NCBI GenBank assembly: GCA_021817245.1
Contig: JAKAVQ010000003.1
Coordinates: 124,001-188,000, forward strand
DNA: 64,000 nucleotides
Origin: Thermoplasmata archaeon
Lineage (GTDB): Archaea > Thermoplasmatota > Thermoplasmata > Lutacidiplasmatales > UBA184
Reading direction: 5' to 3'
Below, in pieces: positions 8,357-16,681 of the stretch. The notes under the pieces were generated by a model, which was not told the origin of the DNA, made no database searches, and saw only the letters and a list, made by a program, of their open reading frames with translations. The translations under genes were made by a program, and so were the position numbers. Each line of letters starts with the position of its first letter. The first letter of the stretch is position 1.

Positions 8357-9198
8357 CCGATCCGACCGTGGCCGCGGGAGGGCGTTCGGAACCGCGACCC
8401 GGAGGACGAGGGGGCACGGGTGGAGGTCCGTCCGGGGCCGCTGGACTCCCGAGAGGGGATCTGGCGCCGATGCGGTTCGCGCGGGTGGCGCCGGCGGTGA
8501 CGCGCGCGCCCCCCGGCTACGAAGGACGGTTCGACCTCGCCGGCTGGCAACTCATGGGCAAGGTCTTCCGCCTCGCCCCGCGTCCCGCCTCGCGTCGTCC
8601 GTACCTGGTCGACCTCGGTGCCGGTCGGGGCCGAGACATGCTCTACTTCGCTCGCCGCGGTTTTCGGGTCCTCGGGATCGATATCGACCCGACGGGGTTG
8701 GATCGAGCTCGCCGTCGGGCTTTCCGGTTCGGCGTCCGCATCCGTACTCGGGTCGCCGACCTTCGCACGGTCCGCCTGGACGGCCCGTTCGAGGTCGTGT
8801 TCTCCACCTCGGCGCTGAACGCGATCCCGCCGGAGCTGCGGTCCCTACGTTTCTCCCACTACCGTGCCGTGACGTCCCCGGGAGGCATCCACGCCGTCAA
8901 CGCGTTCGTTGGGGGTCCGCGCGACCCGCCCGGTCCCGACCGCGAGGCGGAGCAGAGCCCCTTCGCGCCCGGTGAACTCGCGTCATACTACCGAGGATGG
9001 GAGATCCTGAGCTCGGAGAGGTTCGCGCTCGAGTGCCGGTTCGGTGGTCCGGAACATCGGCACGTTTGGGACATGCTCGTCGCACGATCGCCGGTCCGAG
9101 CCCGCGCGATCGCGGAGCCGGGGCTCCGGCCCCGCTCGGAGAGGTCCGGCCCGGCGCGTCGTCCGCCCGGAACGGTTCCGACCCGAGTGGTCGTATAG
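8353..9198 (+). CDS. SAM-dependent class I methyltransferase
   Basis: The GTG start overlaps the stop of the cyclase-like gene, so the two are translationally coupled. The 281-residue product has a low-complexity N-terminal 40 residues and then a Rossmann methyltransferase core. Motif I is LVDLGAGRGRD (about residues 85-95), the acidic end of strand 2 is GIDID, and the post-II region contains ADLRTVRLDGPFEVVFST. The arrangement resembles TehB/UbiE-like small-molecule methyltransferases. An alternative start at Met40 (8470) would remove the low-complexity leader. The substrate cannot be inferred; the C-terminal 40 residues are Arg/Pro-rich and probably disordered. Confidence 0.75.
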   Translation: MTDPTVAAGGRSEPRPGGRGGTGGGPSGAAGLPRGDLAPMRFARVAPAVTRAPPGYEGRFDLAGWQLMGKVFRLAPRPASRRPYLVDLGAGRGRDMLYFARRGFRVLGIDIDPTGLDRARRRAFRFGVRIRTRVADLRTVRLDGPFEVVFSTSALNAIPPELRSLRFSHYRAVTSPGGIHAVNAFVGGPRDPPGPDREAEQSPFAPGELASYYRGWEILSSERFALECRFGGPEHRHVWDMLVARSPVRARAIAEPGLRPRSERSGPARRPPGTVPTRVVV

Positions 9199-9220
9199 CG
9201 ACGACGCGCTACCCCCGGTC

Positions 9221-10099
9221 ATGTGGAGCCGGTGGTACGGAACGATCGTCGAGAAGGTTCGTGGCTGGGCCGGCTCCGACCCCGCGGTGCGCGCTGTGCT
9301 CATCGTCGGTTCCCAGGCACGGACGATCGTCCCGGCGGACGCGTACTCGGATCTCGACCTGGTGATCTTCCACGAGATCCCCGATCGACTGATCGACTCG
9401 ACCGACTGGGTCCACCAGTTCGGGACGGTGCTCCTGACCACGGTCGAGAAGACCGCTGTTCTGGACAGCCGCGAGCGCCGCGTCCTCTACGCCGACGGAA
9501 GGGACGTCGATTTCTCGATCTTCCCGACGGCCGCGCTGATGCTTGTCCGCGGGAGCCCCGAGGCGCTCTCGGTGCTCTCCCGAGGCGTCGAGGTCCTCGT
9601 TGACAAGGACCAGCAGCTGACCTCGCTTACCGAGCCGCGGTCCGGTCCGGCCGGCGCCTCCGACCACGGCCTGGGGGAAGAGGAGTTCCAGTCGGCCGTG
9701 GCCGACTTCTGGTACCACGTCCTATGGGCGGCGAAGAAGCTGCGTCGGGGAGAGCTCTGGACCGCAAAGCAGGCGATCGACGGATACCTCAAGTCCCTCC
9801 TGGTCCAGATGGTCGGCTGGCAGGCGATCCTCCGGCGGGGACGTTCCGTCGACGTCTGGCACGCCGGTCGCCTCCTGGAGCGTTGGGCCGAGCCGGAAAC
9901 GCTCGCGCGACTGCCGGCCACATTCGCGGGCTACGGAGACCGGGACCTCTTGAGGGCGCTCGGGGAGACAGGCCGACTCTATTCGGACCTGGCCCGTGAG
10001 GTCGCGGAGGCGAAAGGGTGGAGCTATCCGGTCGCGGCCGAGCGGGCAGTACGAGCGCTGACGGAAGCGGTCCTGGAGATCTCTCCCTCCTCCGGCTAG
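9221..10099 (+). CDS. ANT(6)-like aminoglycoside nucleotidyltransferase family protein
   Basis: The 292-residue protein begins at ATG 9221, 22 bases after the methyltransferase; a longer frame reaching back into that gene is ignored. It shows the nucleotidyltransferase signature GSQAR (residues 30-34) followed by SDLDLV with metal ligands D44 and D46, then a third acidic site in DGRDVDFSIF. This matches the AadE/ANT(6) group (PF04439), which adenylylates streptomycin-type aminoglycosides. A helical C-terminal domain of about 150 residues (FWYHVLWAAKKLRRGELW...) agrees with that family. In an archaeon the natural substrate could be something else. It is probably the third gene of the cyclase-methyltransferase operon. 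Confidence 0.75.
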   Translation: MWSRWYGTIVEKVRGWAGSDPAVRAVLIVGSQARTIVPADAYSDLDLVIFHEIPDRLIDSTDWVHQFGTVLLTTVEKTAVLDSRERRVLYADGRDVDFSIFPTAALMLVRGSPEALSVLSRGVEVLVDKDQQLTSLTEPRSGPAGASDHGLGEEEFQSAVADFWYHVLWAAKKLRRGELWTAKQAIDGYLKSLLVQMVGWQAILRRGRSVDVWHAGRLLERWAEPETLARLPATFAGYGDRDLLRALGETGRLYSDLAREVAEAKGWSYPVAAERAVRALTEAVLEISPSSG

Positions 10100-10509
10100 C
10101 CGGTCTCCGGTCTCGAGGCGAGACGGCCCCCTCCCCTCGCCGACGTGGGCTCCCCGAACGCACTTCGGGACCGATACCGCTAGGGGTCGCACCGTGGGCG
10201 CGAACGAAGCGATCGGCCGGCAATCGGTCCCGCTCCGTGTCCCGACCGGCCCGGCGCTATCGGGAACGCCCCAGCGTGGTCGGGTCGGACGATGCGGACG
10301 CTCGCCCCGCGCGGTGGTGGGGCCGGCGGCCACATCCCTCTCCGGCGTGGCGAGCACGCCGTGTACCCGGACGAGGCCGCCCCGCGCACGGTAGAGCTCC
10401 CGAGAGAGCCCGGGAGACGCGTTGAGATCGTGGGAAGGGGCCCCCGCTCGATAGAGCGAGGGTGGGAGGGGAGAGGCCGACCGTGCTCGGCGGGCCGGCG
10501 GGCAGCTCC
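10100..10509. other. Intergenic region, no gene recognised
   Basis: About 410 bases separate the convergent nucleotidyltransferase and SRPBCC genes. Open frames here are Arg/Pro/Gly-rich and lack any domain. No convincing terminator or promoter was seen. Confidence 0.4.
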
Positions 10510-11394
10510 TCATTCCGCGGCGGCCGTCCGCACTGCGGACGCGTCCTCCTCGAACTCGGTCGACCACAGCTCGCGCACGGCCCGCTCAAGCCGGTCGAGA
10601 GGGATCGTGGAGGAGGTGAACTCCCCGTGGGCATCGATCTGGGTCGTCGCTCCCCTCGGGCGGTAGAGGTAGATCGTCTTCGAGCCCCTCAGCGGACCCT
10701 CGATCCACTCCACGCCGAGCGCCACGGGCTTGAGCGGGGTGACCCGCTGCACCTCCTTCGTCCAGCGCCCCTGCTCCCACCTCCGCTCGAGGGAGACGAG
10801 GAAGGACGACCCCGGGAGCGCGGTGCAGCCTGGGCTTCGGGTGGACCGGTGGCCCCGATCGTGGCGCCCCTCCGCGAGCAGGTACTTCCACACGACGTCG
10901 ACCCGGGCCGCGAACCGACCCCCGGTATGGGAGAGGCGGAGGGAAGTGGGCTTCGCCCCACGCTTTCCCCTCGCGAACTCGGAGAGGCCCGCGAGGTCGT
11001 CCGTGCAGGCGCTCTCGACGATCTCCCGCGCCTCCCGGGCGAGCTCACGCTCCGGGATCGTGCTCGAGACGATCTCCCCGTAGACGTCGACCTGCGTCTT
11101 CCCACCCCGGGGCGAGTAGACGAGGGCCATCGCCGTCCCCGTCATCGAGCTATCGAGCTCCTCGTTGAGGATCCCCACCGGCGCGAGATCGGTCGTGCGA
11201 CCGGCGAACCGCTCCCACCGGCCCTGGCGTCTGCGCTCCGCGTCGATCCGCCGGGAAGAGGGCGTGAGCTCCTTGACGGTCAGGTACCGCAGCCCGTCGC
11301 GGTGCGCGAGGTCGTGCTGTTCGGACGCCATGTACTCCCAGACGATGTCGATCGGCGCGTCGAGCAGGGTTCCGAGCTCTTCCACGTACACCAT
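10510..11394 (-). CDS. Tandem SRPBCC (START-like) domain protein
   Basis: The 294-residue protein is made of two similar halves of about 145 residues. Each half has the order: domain entry with a W-x-Y (PIDIVWEYMASEQHD in the first, RVDVVWKYLLAEGRHD in the second), a middle GRW strand, a YSPRGGKTQVD or YRPRGATTQID strand, and a final helix beginning STIP. This pattern fits polyketide-cyclase/START-like SRPBCC folds with a hydrophobic ligand pocket. The pairing indicates an internal gene duplication. No catalytic residues can be assigned. It stands alone between the nucleotidyltransferase and a VOC-family gene on the same strand. Confidence 0.65.
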   Translation of the reverse strand: MVYVEELGTLLDAPIDIVWEYMASEQHDLAHRDGLRYLTVKELTPSSRRIDAERRRQGRWERFAGRTTDLAPVGILNEELDSSMTGTAMALVYSPRGGKTQVDVYGEIVSSTIPERELAREAREIVESACTDDLAGLSEFARGKRGAKPTSLRLSHTGGRFAARVDVVWKYLLAEGRHDRGHRSTRSPGCTALPGSSFLVSLERRWEQGRWTKEVQRVTPLKPVALGVEWIEGPLRGSKTIYLYRPRGATTQIDAHGEFTSSTIPLDRLERAVRELWSTEFEEDASAVRTAAAE

Positions 11395-11663
11395 ACGTCA
11401 CTCGCGGAGGAGGCAATCGCTCGAGCGGCGCCTCGGCGCGCGGCCCGAGCCCTCCCGTCGAATAATACCCGATGTGTCGCGCGACCCGAACAGGGTCGGT
11501 ACCACCGAAAGTCCGCCCCGGGTCTCGGGCCGGCGGCGCGCGCCGCTCCTTCCGCGAAGCCGCCCCAGGTCTCCGCCCGCAACATCGCTGTCGTCCTCCC
11601 GCGATCGTCCCTTCGAGGAGATTCCGCGGGGATGCCGGGCCGCCTCGCGCATCGCACCGCCCG

Positions 11664-12062
11664 TCACTTCGGGAAGTGCGAGATCTCCCACAGGTTCCCT
11701 TCGGGGTCCTCGAAGAAGGCGAAACGCTGGCCGTTGGGCCGCGTGGCGGGAGGGCGAAGGAACCGAACGCCCCTGGCCCGGAGCTCCCCGTACTCACGGT
11801 CGGTGTCTTCAAGGAATACCGCGAAGTAGTTGCGAGAGACCGGGACCTCGTCGGGGAGAACCCGCTCCGGCGGGATCTCCTCGGCGAGCCCGCTTGCGGC
11901 GACCAGGGCGAGGCCGGGTCCTCCCTTCTTCGGGAACGTAAGGTAGGCGAACTCCGGGCTCAGCTCCTTCAGGTCGAGACCCAGGCAGTCCCGGTAGAAC
12001 TCGGCACACTTCCGCACGTCCCGGACCGCCAACGCATAGGCGTTGAGGTGATCGATCGACAC
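11664..12062 (-). CDS. VOC/glyoxalase-family protein
   Basis: A 132-residue single-module vicinal-oxygen-chelate protein. It opens with the first beta-alpha-beta unit (DHLNAYALAVRDVRKCAEFYRDCLGLDL) and ends with FFEDPEGNLWEISHF, the usual C-terminal strand with a metal-binding Glu. H5 and the C-terminal E are candidate metal ligands. Members include glyoxalase I, dioxygenases and antibiotic-binding proteins, so the substrate is not defined. Confidence 0.85.
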   Translation of the reverse strand: MSIDHLNAYALAVRDVRKCAEFYRDCLGLDLKELSPEFAYLTFPKKGGPGLALVAASGLAEEIPPERVLPDEVPVSRNYFAVFLEDTDREYGELRARGVRFLRPPATRPNGQRFAFFEDPEGNLWEISHFPK

Positions 12063-12347
12063 TAGGGCTTCGTTCCTACGGCGTTCTCCCGACGAGCCGT
12101 TCGGGAGCCGCGAGCGTTCCTGAGTATTTCTGGGGCCGGGAGGTTAGGTCCGAAGACGGTGGTGCCGGGCCGAAGAGAACCGCGCGCGCCTCACCGATCC
12201 GCCCGATTGCCGGGCGCCCGGGAGCGACCGGCATCCTCGCCTTCCCGGGGCGACTTGTCGGGTACGCGCGGAGAGTGGATACCGCTTCGTCAAGGGAGCC
12301 GGACCGTCAACGGCAGCTGCCCGGGACCGATGGGCTGACGATGACCG

Positions 12348-13493
12348 ATGGATGCTGCGTCCGTGGCCGATCCCATCGCCGGGTCGCCGCCCGACCTGGT
12401 CCTTCGGTTCCCCGCGGAACGCTCCCCCGAGCAGTTCCTCTCGCAGTTCCTCCGGCAGCTCGCCGACGGGCTCGGTCGCGCGGGATTGCGTCTCGAGCTG
12501 AGGGAGGGCGGTGCGCTGTCGGAGGGCGACACCCGGTTCGGTTCGGTGGTGTTAGGGCCGGAGAACCGCGAGATCGGGGTGGAGATCCGACCGGTGAACT
12601 GGGCCGAGTCTCCACCGGCGCTCCTCAGCCTCCGGGTAGAACCGACCGCGCGTACTGGCAGCGAGCTCACGATCGAAGTACGCGGATGGCCGAAAGTGCT
12701 CGAAGCCGCCGGCGGGACCTTTGAGGAGTGGACAGCGGCCGCGCTGCTACCGGCGGTGCTCCGCGAGCTGGCGCCGGGTCCGCTCGGCGAATGGGTGATG
12801 GACCAGCAGGCACGGCGACCCGCGGGAGCGGCCGCCGTCGAGACGTATCGCGACCCGACCTACCACTGGCCGGGCTTCTTGCTGATCCGCGACCGCCTCC
12901 GGCTGACTCCGAATGACCGCCTCCTCGAGGTCGGCTTCGGCGGTGGGGCGTTCCTGAAGAGGGCGCTCGAGTCGGGATGCTCGGCGAGCGGGGTCGATCA
13001 CAGCCCCGAAATGGTCCGTCTCGCGGGTGTGGAGAACCGTGCCGCGGTCGAGGCTGGGCGCCTCCGACTGTTCGAGGGAGACGCGGGCGCGCTTCCGGTG
13101 CCGGGAGATGCGTTCACGGCCTGCGTATGTCCGATCGCGTTCAGTTTCTTTCCCGACCCATCGGCATCTCTCGGGAAGATGCTGCGGGCGCTTCGGCCGG
13201 ACGGGCGGCTCGCGCTGTTCGTCGAAACGGCCGCTCTGCGCGGATCCCCGGCCTCGCCCGAGCCGTTCGCCTCCCGCAGCCGCTTCTACGAGCCCGGGGA
13301 GCTTGCCGAGCTCGCCCGGTCGGCCGGGTTCACGGACGTCCGGGTCGAGGAGCCCGCGCTTCTGCCCTACGCCAGGGCCGCGCACCTGCCTCAGGAGGTC
13401 GCGAGCGCCTTCGAAGGCACGGGCGGGGCGATGCTGCTGCTCGCCCGGAAGCCCCGGGCGAGGTCGGAAGACCTCCCACGCACCGAGCACTGA
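12348..13493 (+). CDS. Class I methyltransferase with an extra N-terminal domain
   Basis: The 381-residue product has a UbiE/Methyltransf_11-type methyltransferase in its second half. Motif I is LLEVGFGGGAFLK (about residues 195-207), the next acidic strand is GVDHSPEMV, and post-motif sequences include GDAGALPVPGDAFTACVCPIAFSFF and LRPDGRLALFVE. The first 150 residues do not belong to the methyltransferase fold. They contain beta-rich sequence with ELTIEVRGWPKVL and FEEWTAAALLPAVLREL, perhaps a small binding domain; I do not recognise it. The start is ATG 12348. No neighbour points to the substrate. Confidence 0.75.
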   Translation: MDAASVADPIAGSPPDLVLRFPAERSPEQFLSQFLRQLADGLGRAGLRLELREGGALSEGDTRFGSVVLGPENREIGVEIRPVNWAESPPALLSLRVEPTARTGSELTIEVRGWPKVLEAAGGTFEEWTAAALLPAVLRELAPGPLGEWVMDQQARRPAGAAAVETYRDPTYHWPGFLLIRDRLRLTPNDRLLEVGFGGGAFLKRALESGCSASGVDHSPEMVRLAGVENRAAVEAGRLRLFEGDAGALPVPGDAFTACVCPIAFSFFPDPSASLGKMLRALRPDGRLALFVETAALRGSPASPEPFASRSRFYEPGELAELARSAGFTDVRVEEPALLPYARAAHLPQEVASAFEGTGGAMLLLARKPRARSEDLPRTEH

Positions 13494-13766
13494 TCGTTCC
13501 CCCTGGACCGGCGCACGCGCCGGGGCGGTCCGACTCGCCCGGAAGGAAGACCGTCCGCTCCGAGTCGACGTACGCCTCTTCGTGGGCCGGCGGCGGACGC
13601 GTGCCGACGGGGAGCGCGGTCGGGAGCTCCCCGTGGGAGCACCCCCCCGGCGGGCCACGGACGACTGGAGGGGTCGATTCGAGGATCTCGTTACGGTCCC
13701 GGAGCGCCGGACGTGGGGCGCCGGGCGACGAAGCGACCTTCTTCCCCCGGCCCCTTCGGGTGCGAC

Positions 13767-14765
13767 GTGGACGACCTCGACCTCTCACTGCTGCGCGCGA
13801 TGTATCCGCGACGCAGCTGGTCGGTCTGGGGCATCGATCCCCGAGTGACGGTACTCGAGGCGGCGCGAGCGGTCGGTCTGGGAAGGAACGCCGCCCGACT
13901 TCGCCAGCGTCGTTGGCGGGCCGAGGGCTTCTGGCTCGGGACCGACGTCTGGCCGAACCCGGCGCTCTTCGGTGCCGGAGTCGCACGGTACGAGCTGCTC
14001 CTGGCAAGCACGCAGCGGGCCGACGAGGTGCTGGACCGTCTGGATGCCGTGGAGGGGGCCTTGCGCGCCTACACCGGGTACGGCGACGAGCGGTCGCCCC
14101 ACCCGGGCACCTCCGTGTCGGTCCTGTGCATCGACGGGACGCGCGGGGCCGTGAGCGGCCGACGGCGAGAGCAACTCCGGCGACTCGTCCCCGAACGGGG
14201 GGTCCGGGGACCGTTCGCGATGACCCCTCCGCGCCCGACCTACACGCCGGATCGGCTCGACTGGCGCATCGTCCGGGCCGCCCGGGCCGCGCCCGACCAC
14301 TCGAGTCGGCGGCTCGCGAGGGACCTCGAGATACCGGAGCGACGCGCCCGACGGCGCTGGAATTCCCTAATCGAGGGGCGATGCCTCTGGTACATTCCGA
14401 ACTTCGACTGGAGCCGGTCTCCCAGCGTGGTGTTCCACGTCGTGAGCGACGCGTCCGAGCACGTTCGGGCAGTGGCCCACGCGATGGAGAGCGTCTATCC
14501 GCACCTCCTCCCGCTCGAAGTGGACCCCGCGGTCTACGGGAACCGGCTCGACCCCCCGGAGGGGCTTGTCGTGGCCCGGGTCCCGGTCGCCTCGGCCGCG
14601 GCCGTGCAGCAGGTCGCATCCCGTCTCCTTGCGATCCCTCACGTACGGACGGTCGCCCCCGATTACCCCTTGCAGGCGCGCTCCTACGATCGCTGGTTCG
14701 CCCAACAACTGGCCGACCCTCCGGACGGCGCGGACCGGCCCACCGAACCGGCCGACTCGCAGTAG
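13767..14765 (+). CDS. Duplicated Lrp/AsnC-like winged-helix regulator
   Basis: I place the start at GTG 13767, where the sequence VDDLDLSLLRAM looks like a classic Lrp/AsnC N-terminus; the frame continues upstream to GTG 13713 without conserved sequence. The 332-residue product has two units. Each begins with a D-x-x-x-L/I-V/L-R winged helix (residues about 2-60 and about 172-225, the second starting TPDRLDWRIVRAARAAPD) followed by a RAM-like ligand or dimer region. Single-chain duplicates of this kind occur in archaeal regulators. DNA targets are unknown; no operon partner overlaps it, and a SnoaL-like gene follows 120 bases later. Confidence 0.65.
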   Translation: MDDLDLSLLRAMYPRRSWSVWGIDPRVTVLEAARAVGLGRNAARLRQRRWRAEGFWLGTDVWPNPALFGAGVARYELLLASTQRADEVLDRLDAVEGALRAYTGYGDERSPHPGTSVSVLCIDGTRGAVSGRRREQLRRLVPERGVRGPFAMTPPRPTYTPDRLDWRIVRAARAAPDHSSRRLARDLEIPERRARRRWNSLIEGRCLWYIPNFDWSRSPSVVFHVVSDASEHVRAVAHAMESVYPHLLPLEVDPAVYGNRLDPPEGLVVARVPVASAAAVQQVASRLLAIPHVRTVAPDYPLQARSYDRWFAQQLADPPDGADRPTEPADSQ

Positions 14766-14885
14766 CCCCCGACCTGCCCCGCGGAGACTGACCGATTCGC
14801 CCTCACCGGTGAGCCAACCGTTCTTCCGCTCGTCCGACGGTGGGGGTTTCGGCGCTTCGCGCCGAACGAACCGAGGTCTACGAAG

Positions 14886-15275
14886 ATGAACAACGCGGAA
14901 ACGAGAGGGGTGTTGGAGAAGTATTTCCACGGCCACGACGCATCGGTCCTGGACGACAGCGCGGAGTTCACGGTGATGGGCACCGGCCAGCGGGCCCGGG
15001 GCCGGCGCGAGGTCGAAGGGCTCCTCGAGTTCTTCTACCACCGGGCCTTTGATGCGAAGGCCGAGACCAAGAGTCTCGTCGTGGACGGCGACCATGCGGT
15101 ACTCGAGGCCGATTTTGTGGGCCGGCATATCGGCGAGTTCGGCGACCTCAAGCCGACAGGGAAGTCGGTCCGGGTGCCGCTGTGCGTGACGTACTCGCTC
15201 CGTGACGGTCGGATCGTGGCTGCCCACATCTACTTCGAGATCGATGCGCTCCGAAGGCAGATCGGAGTCGCCTGA
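14886..15275 (+). CDS. SnoaL-like / NTF2-fold protein
   Basis: A 129-residue protein with the layout of the SnoaL-like NTF2-fold group: an N-terminal helix (NAETRGVLEKYF), central strands with GTGQRARGRREVEGLLEFFYHRAFDA, an acidic pocket-lining DGDHAVLEADFVGRHIGEF segment, and a closing YSLRDGRIVAAHIYFEID strand. Members are often small-molecule isomerases or cyclases or binding proteins. No substrate is evident. Confidence 0.75.
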   Translation: MNNAETRGVLEKYFHGHDASVLDDSAEFTVMGTGQRARGRREVEGLLEFFYHRAFDAKAETKSLVVDGDHAVLEADFVGRHIGEFGDLKPTGKSVRVPLCVTYSLRDGRIVAAHIYFEIDALRRQIGVA

Positions 15276-15550
15276 GCGGCCGAGGCCCCGCATCGAGAGG
15301 CGCTCGGCCGGAGGTTGACGGGGTCGCCCCGGCGGACACCGGAACGGGTCTTGGGGGATCACCGCGACGACCCGGGTCGGGCCCCCCACGAGCTTCACCC
15401 GCGTCGCGACCGACGGAGCGGGCGCCCGGGGGGGAAGGCACGGCCCGCGCCCCCCTACGCGGAGGCGGTGCGACCGGGAAGCGGGGGGCTCGTCCGCCGA
15501 CCACGTCCATGCGGCCCCCCCCGAACGATTCCGAACGGCCGGGCCGGTTC

Positions 15551-16588
15551 CTAGCGCGCGGGAGGCTCGTCCATCCGGAGGAGCTGCTTTCCGACGTTAT
15601 CTCCCGAGAACAGCCGCGCGAGGCCTTTCGGCGCCTCTCGGAGTCCCGAGAGCACATCCTCCTTGGACTTGAGGCGGCCCGATCGCAGTAGCGGTAGGAG
15701 CGCGGCGAACGCCTCGGAGCGACGCGGGAGGTAGTCGCGACCGAGCAGGCCCTGCATCCGCCCGTTGACCATGATCAGGCTGGCGTAGTTCTGAAGCCCC
15801 GGAGGCGCCGGATCGGCGCGGTAGAGGGAGGTGATGCCGCAGAGGACCACCCGACCTCCGGGACGGAGGTGTTCCAGTACCCGGTCGAGCGTCGGCCCCC
15901 CGTGATTATCGAAGTAGATGTCGATGCCTTCGGGGCAGAGCTCCGAGAGGCGCTTCCCGACGTCCTCGCTCCGGCGGTCGATCACGGCGTCGACCCCGGC
16001 CTCTTCGAGGAGCCATTCCCGCTTCGCCCGGCTCCCCGCGATCCCGATGACCCGTAGACCGTAGATTTTGGCCAGCTGGGTGGCGATCGACCCGACGCCG
16101 CCGGCCGCGCCCGAGATCACGAACGTCTCGCCCGCTTTGGGTTGGGCGACCTCGTGCACTCCAAAGTAGGCGACCAACCCGGTCAATCCCAGCGCGCCGA
16201 CGGCCCACTCCGGCGGGACCCCGTCGGGCACCCGGTAGACCGGGGTGAACCCGGTTCCGTCCGTGACCGTGTAATCCTCCCAGCCCATGTGGCCATGAAC
16301 GATGTCGCCGGAGGAGAACTCTGGATGGCGGGACTCGACGACCTCCGAGACCGCCAGCGTGTGCATCACCTCGCCCAGCGGGAGGCCGCCCTCATCCGGG
16401 GCGGCGGGATCTCGCTGGACGATCATGAGGACCTGCGTCGGATCGAAGGAGAGCCATCGATTGTGGACCAGGAGCTTCCCCTCGGTAAGGTCCGGGACCG
16501 GTGCCTCCTCGAAGCGGAAGTTCGCCTCGGAGACCTCGTCCGTGACGCGCCGGGCCAGCACCCAACGCCGGTTCACCCGATGAGGCAC
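15551..16588 (-). CDS. Zinc-independent NADP-dependent oxidoreductase (MDR superfamily)
   Basis: The 345-residue enzyme resembles the leukotriene-B4 dehydrogenase / CurA / quinone-reductase branch of medium-chain reductases, which reduce alpha-beta double bonds with NADPH. The N-terminal GroES-like part includes RWVLARRVTDEV and the Rossmann part has GAAGGVGS (about residues 156-163) followed by AGSRAKREWLLEEAGVD. No structural zinc cysteines are visible, as expected for this branch. Residue length is normal for the family. An A/T-rich actatatcc at about 16643-16652 on its strand is a possible promoter, which would leave a leader of roughly 30 bases. Confidence 0.88.
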   Translation of the reverse strand: MPHRVNRRWVLARRVTDEVSEANFRFEEAPVPDLTEGKLLVHNRWLSFDPTQVLMIVQRDPAAPDEGGLPLGEVMHTLAVSEVVESRHPEFSSGDIVHGHMGWEDYTVTDGTGFTPVYRVPDGVPPEWAVGALGLTGLVAYFGVHEVAQPKAGETFVISGAAGGVGSIATQLAKIYGLRVIGIAGSRAKREWLLEEAGVDAVIDRRSEDVGKRLSELCPEGIDIYFDNHGGPTLDRVLEHLRPGGRVVLCGITSLYRADPAPPGLQNYASLIMVNGRMQGLLGRDYLPRRSEAFAALLPLLRSGRLKSKEDVLSGLREAPKGLARLFSGDNVGKQLLRMDEPPAR

Positions 16589-16681
16589 GTTCGAATCCTC
16601 CCGTCGGTCGGTCGGCCGCGGCCCCCGCAGGTCTCGGACTTGGGATATAGTTGATTTGGTGAACTCGCGCCGGAGGGCCCG

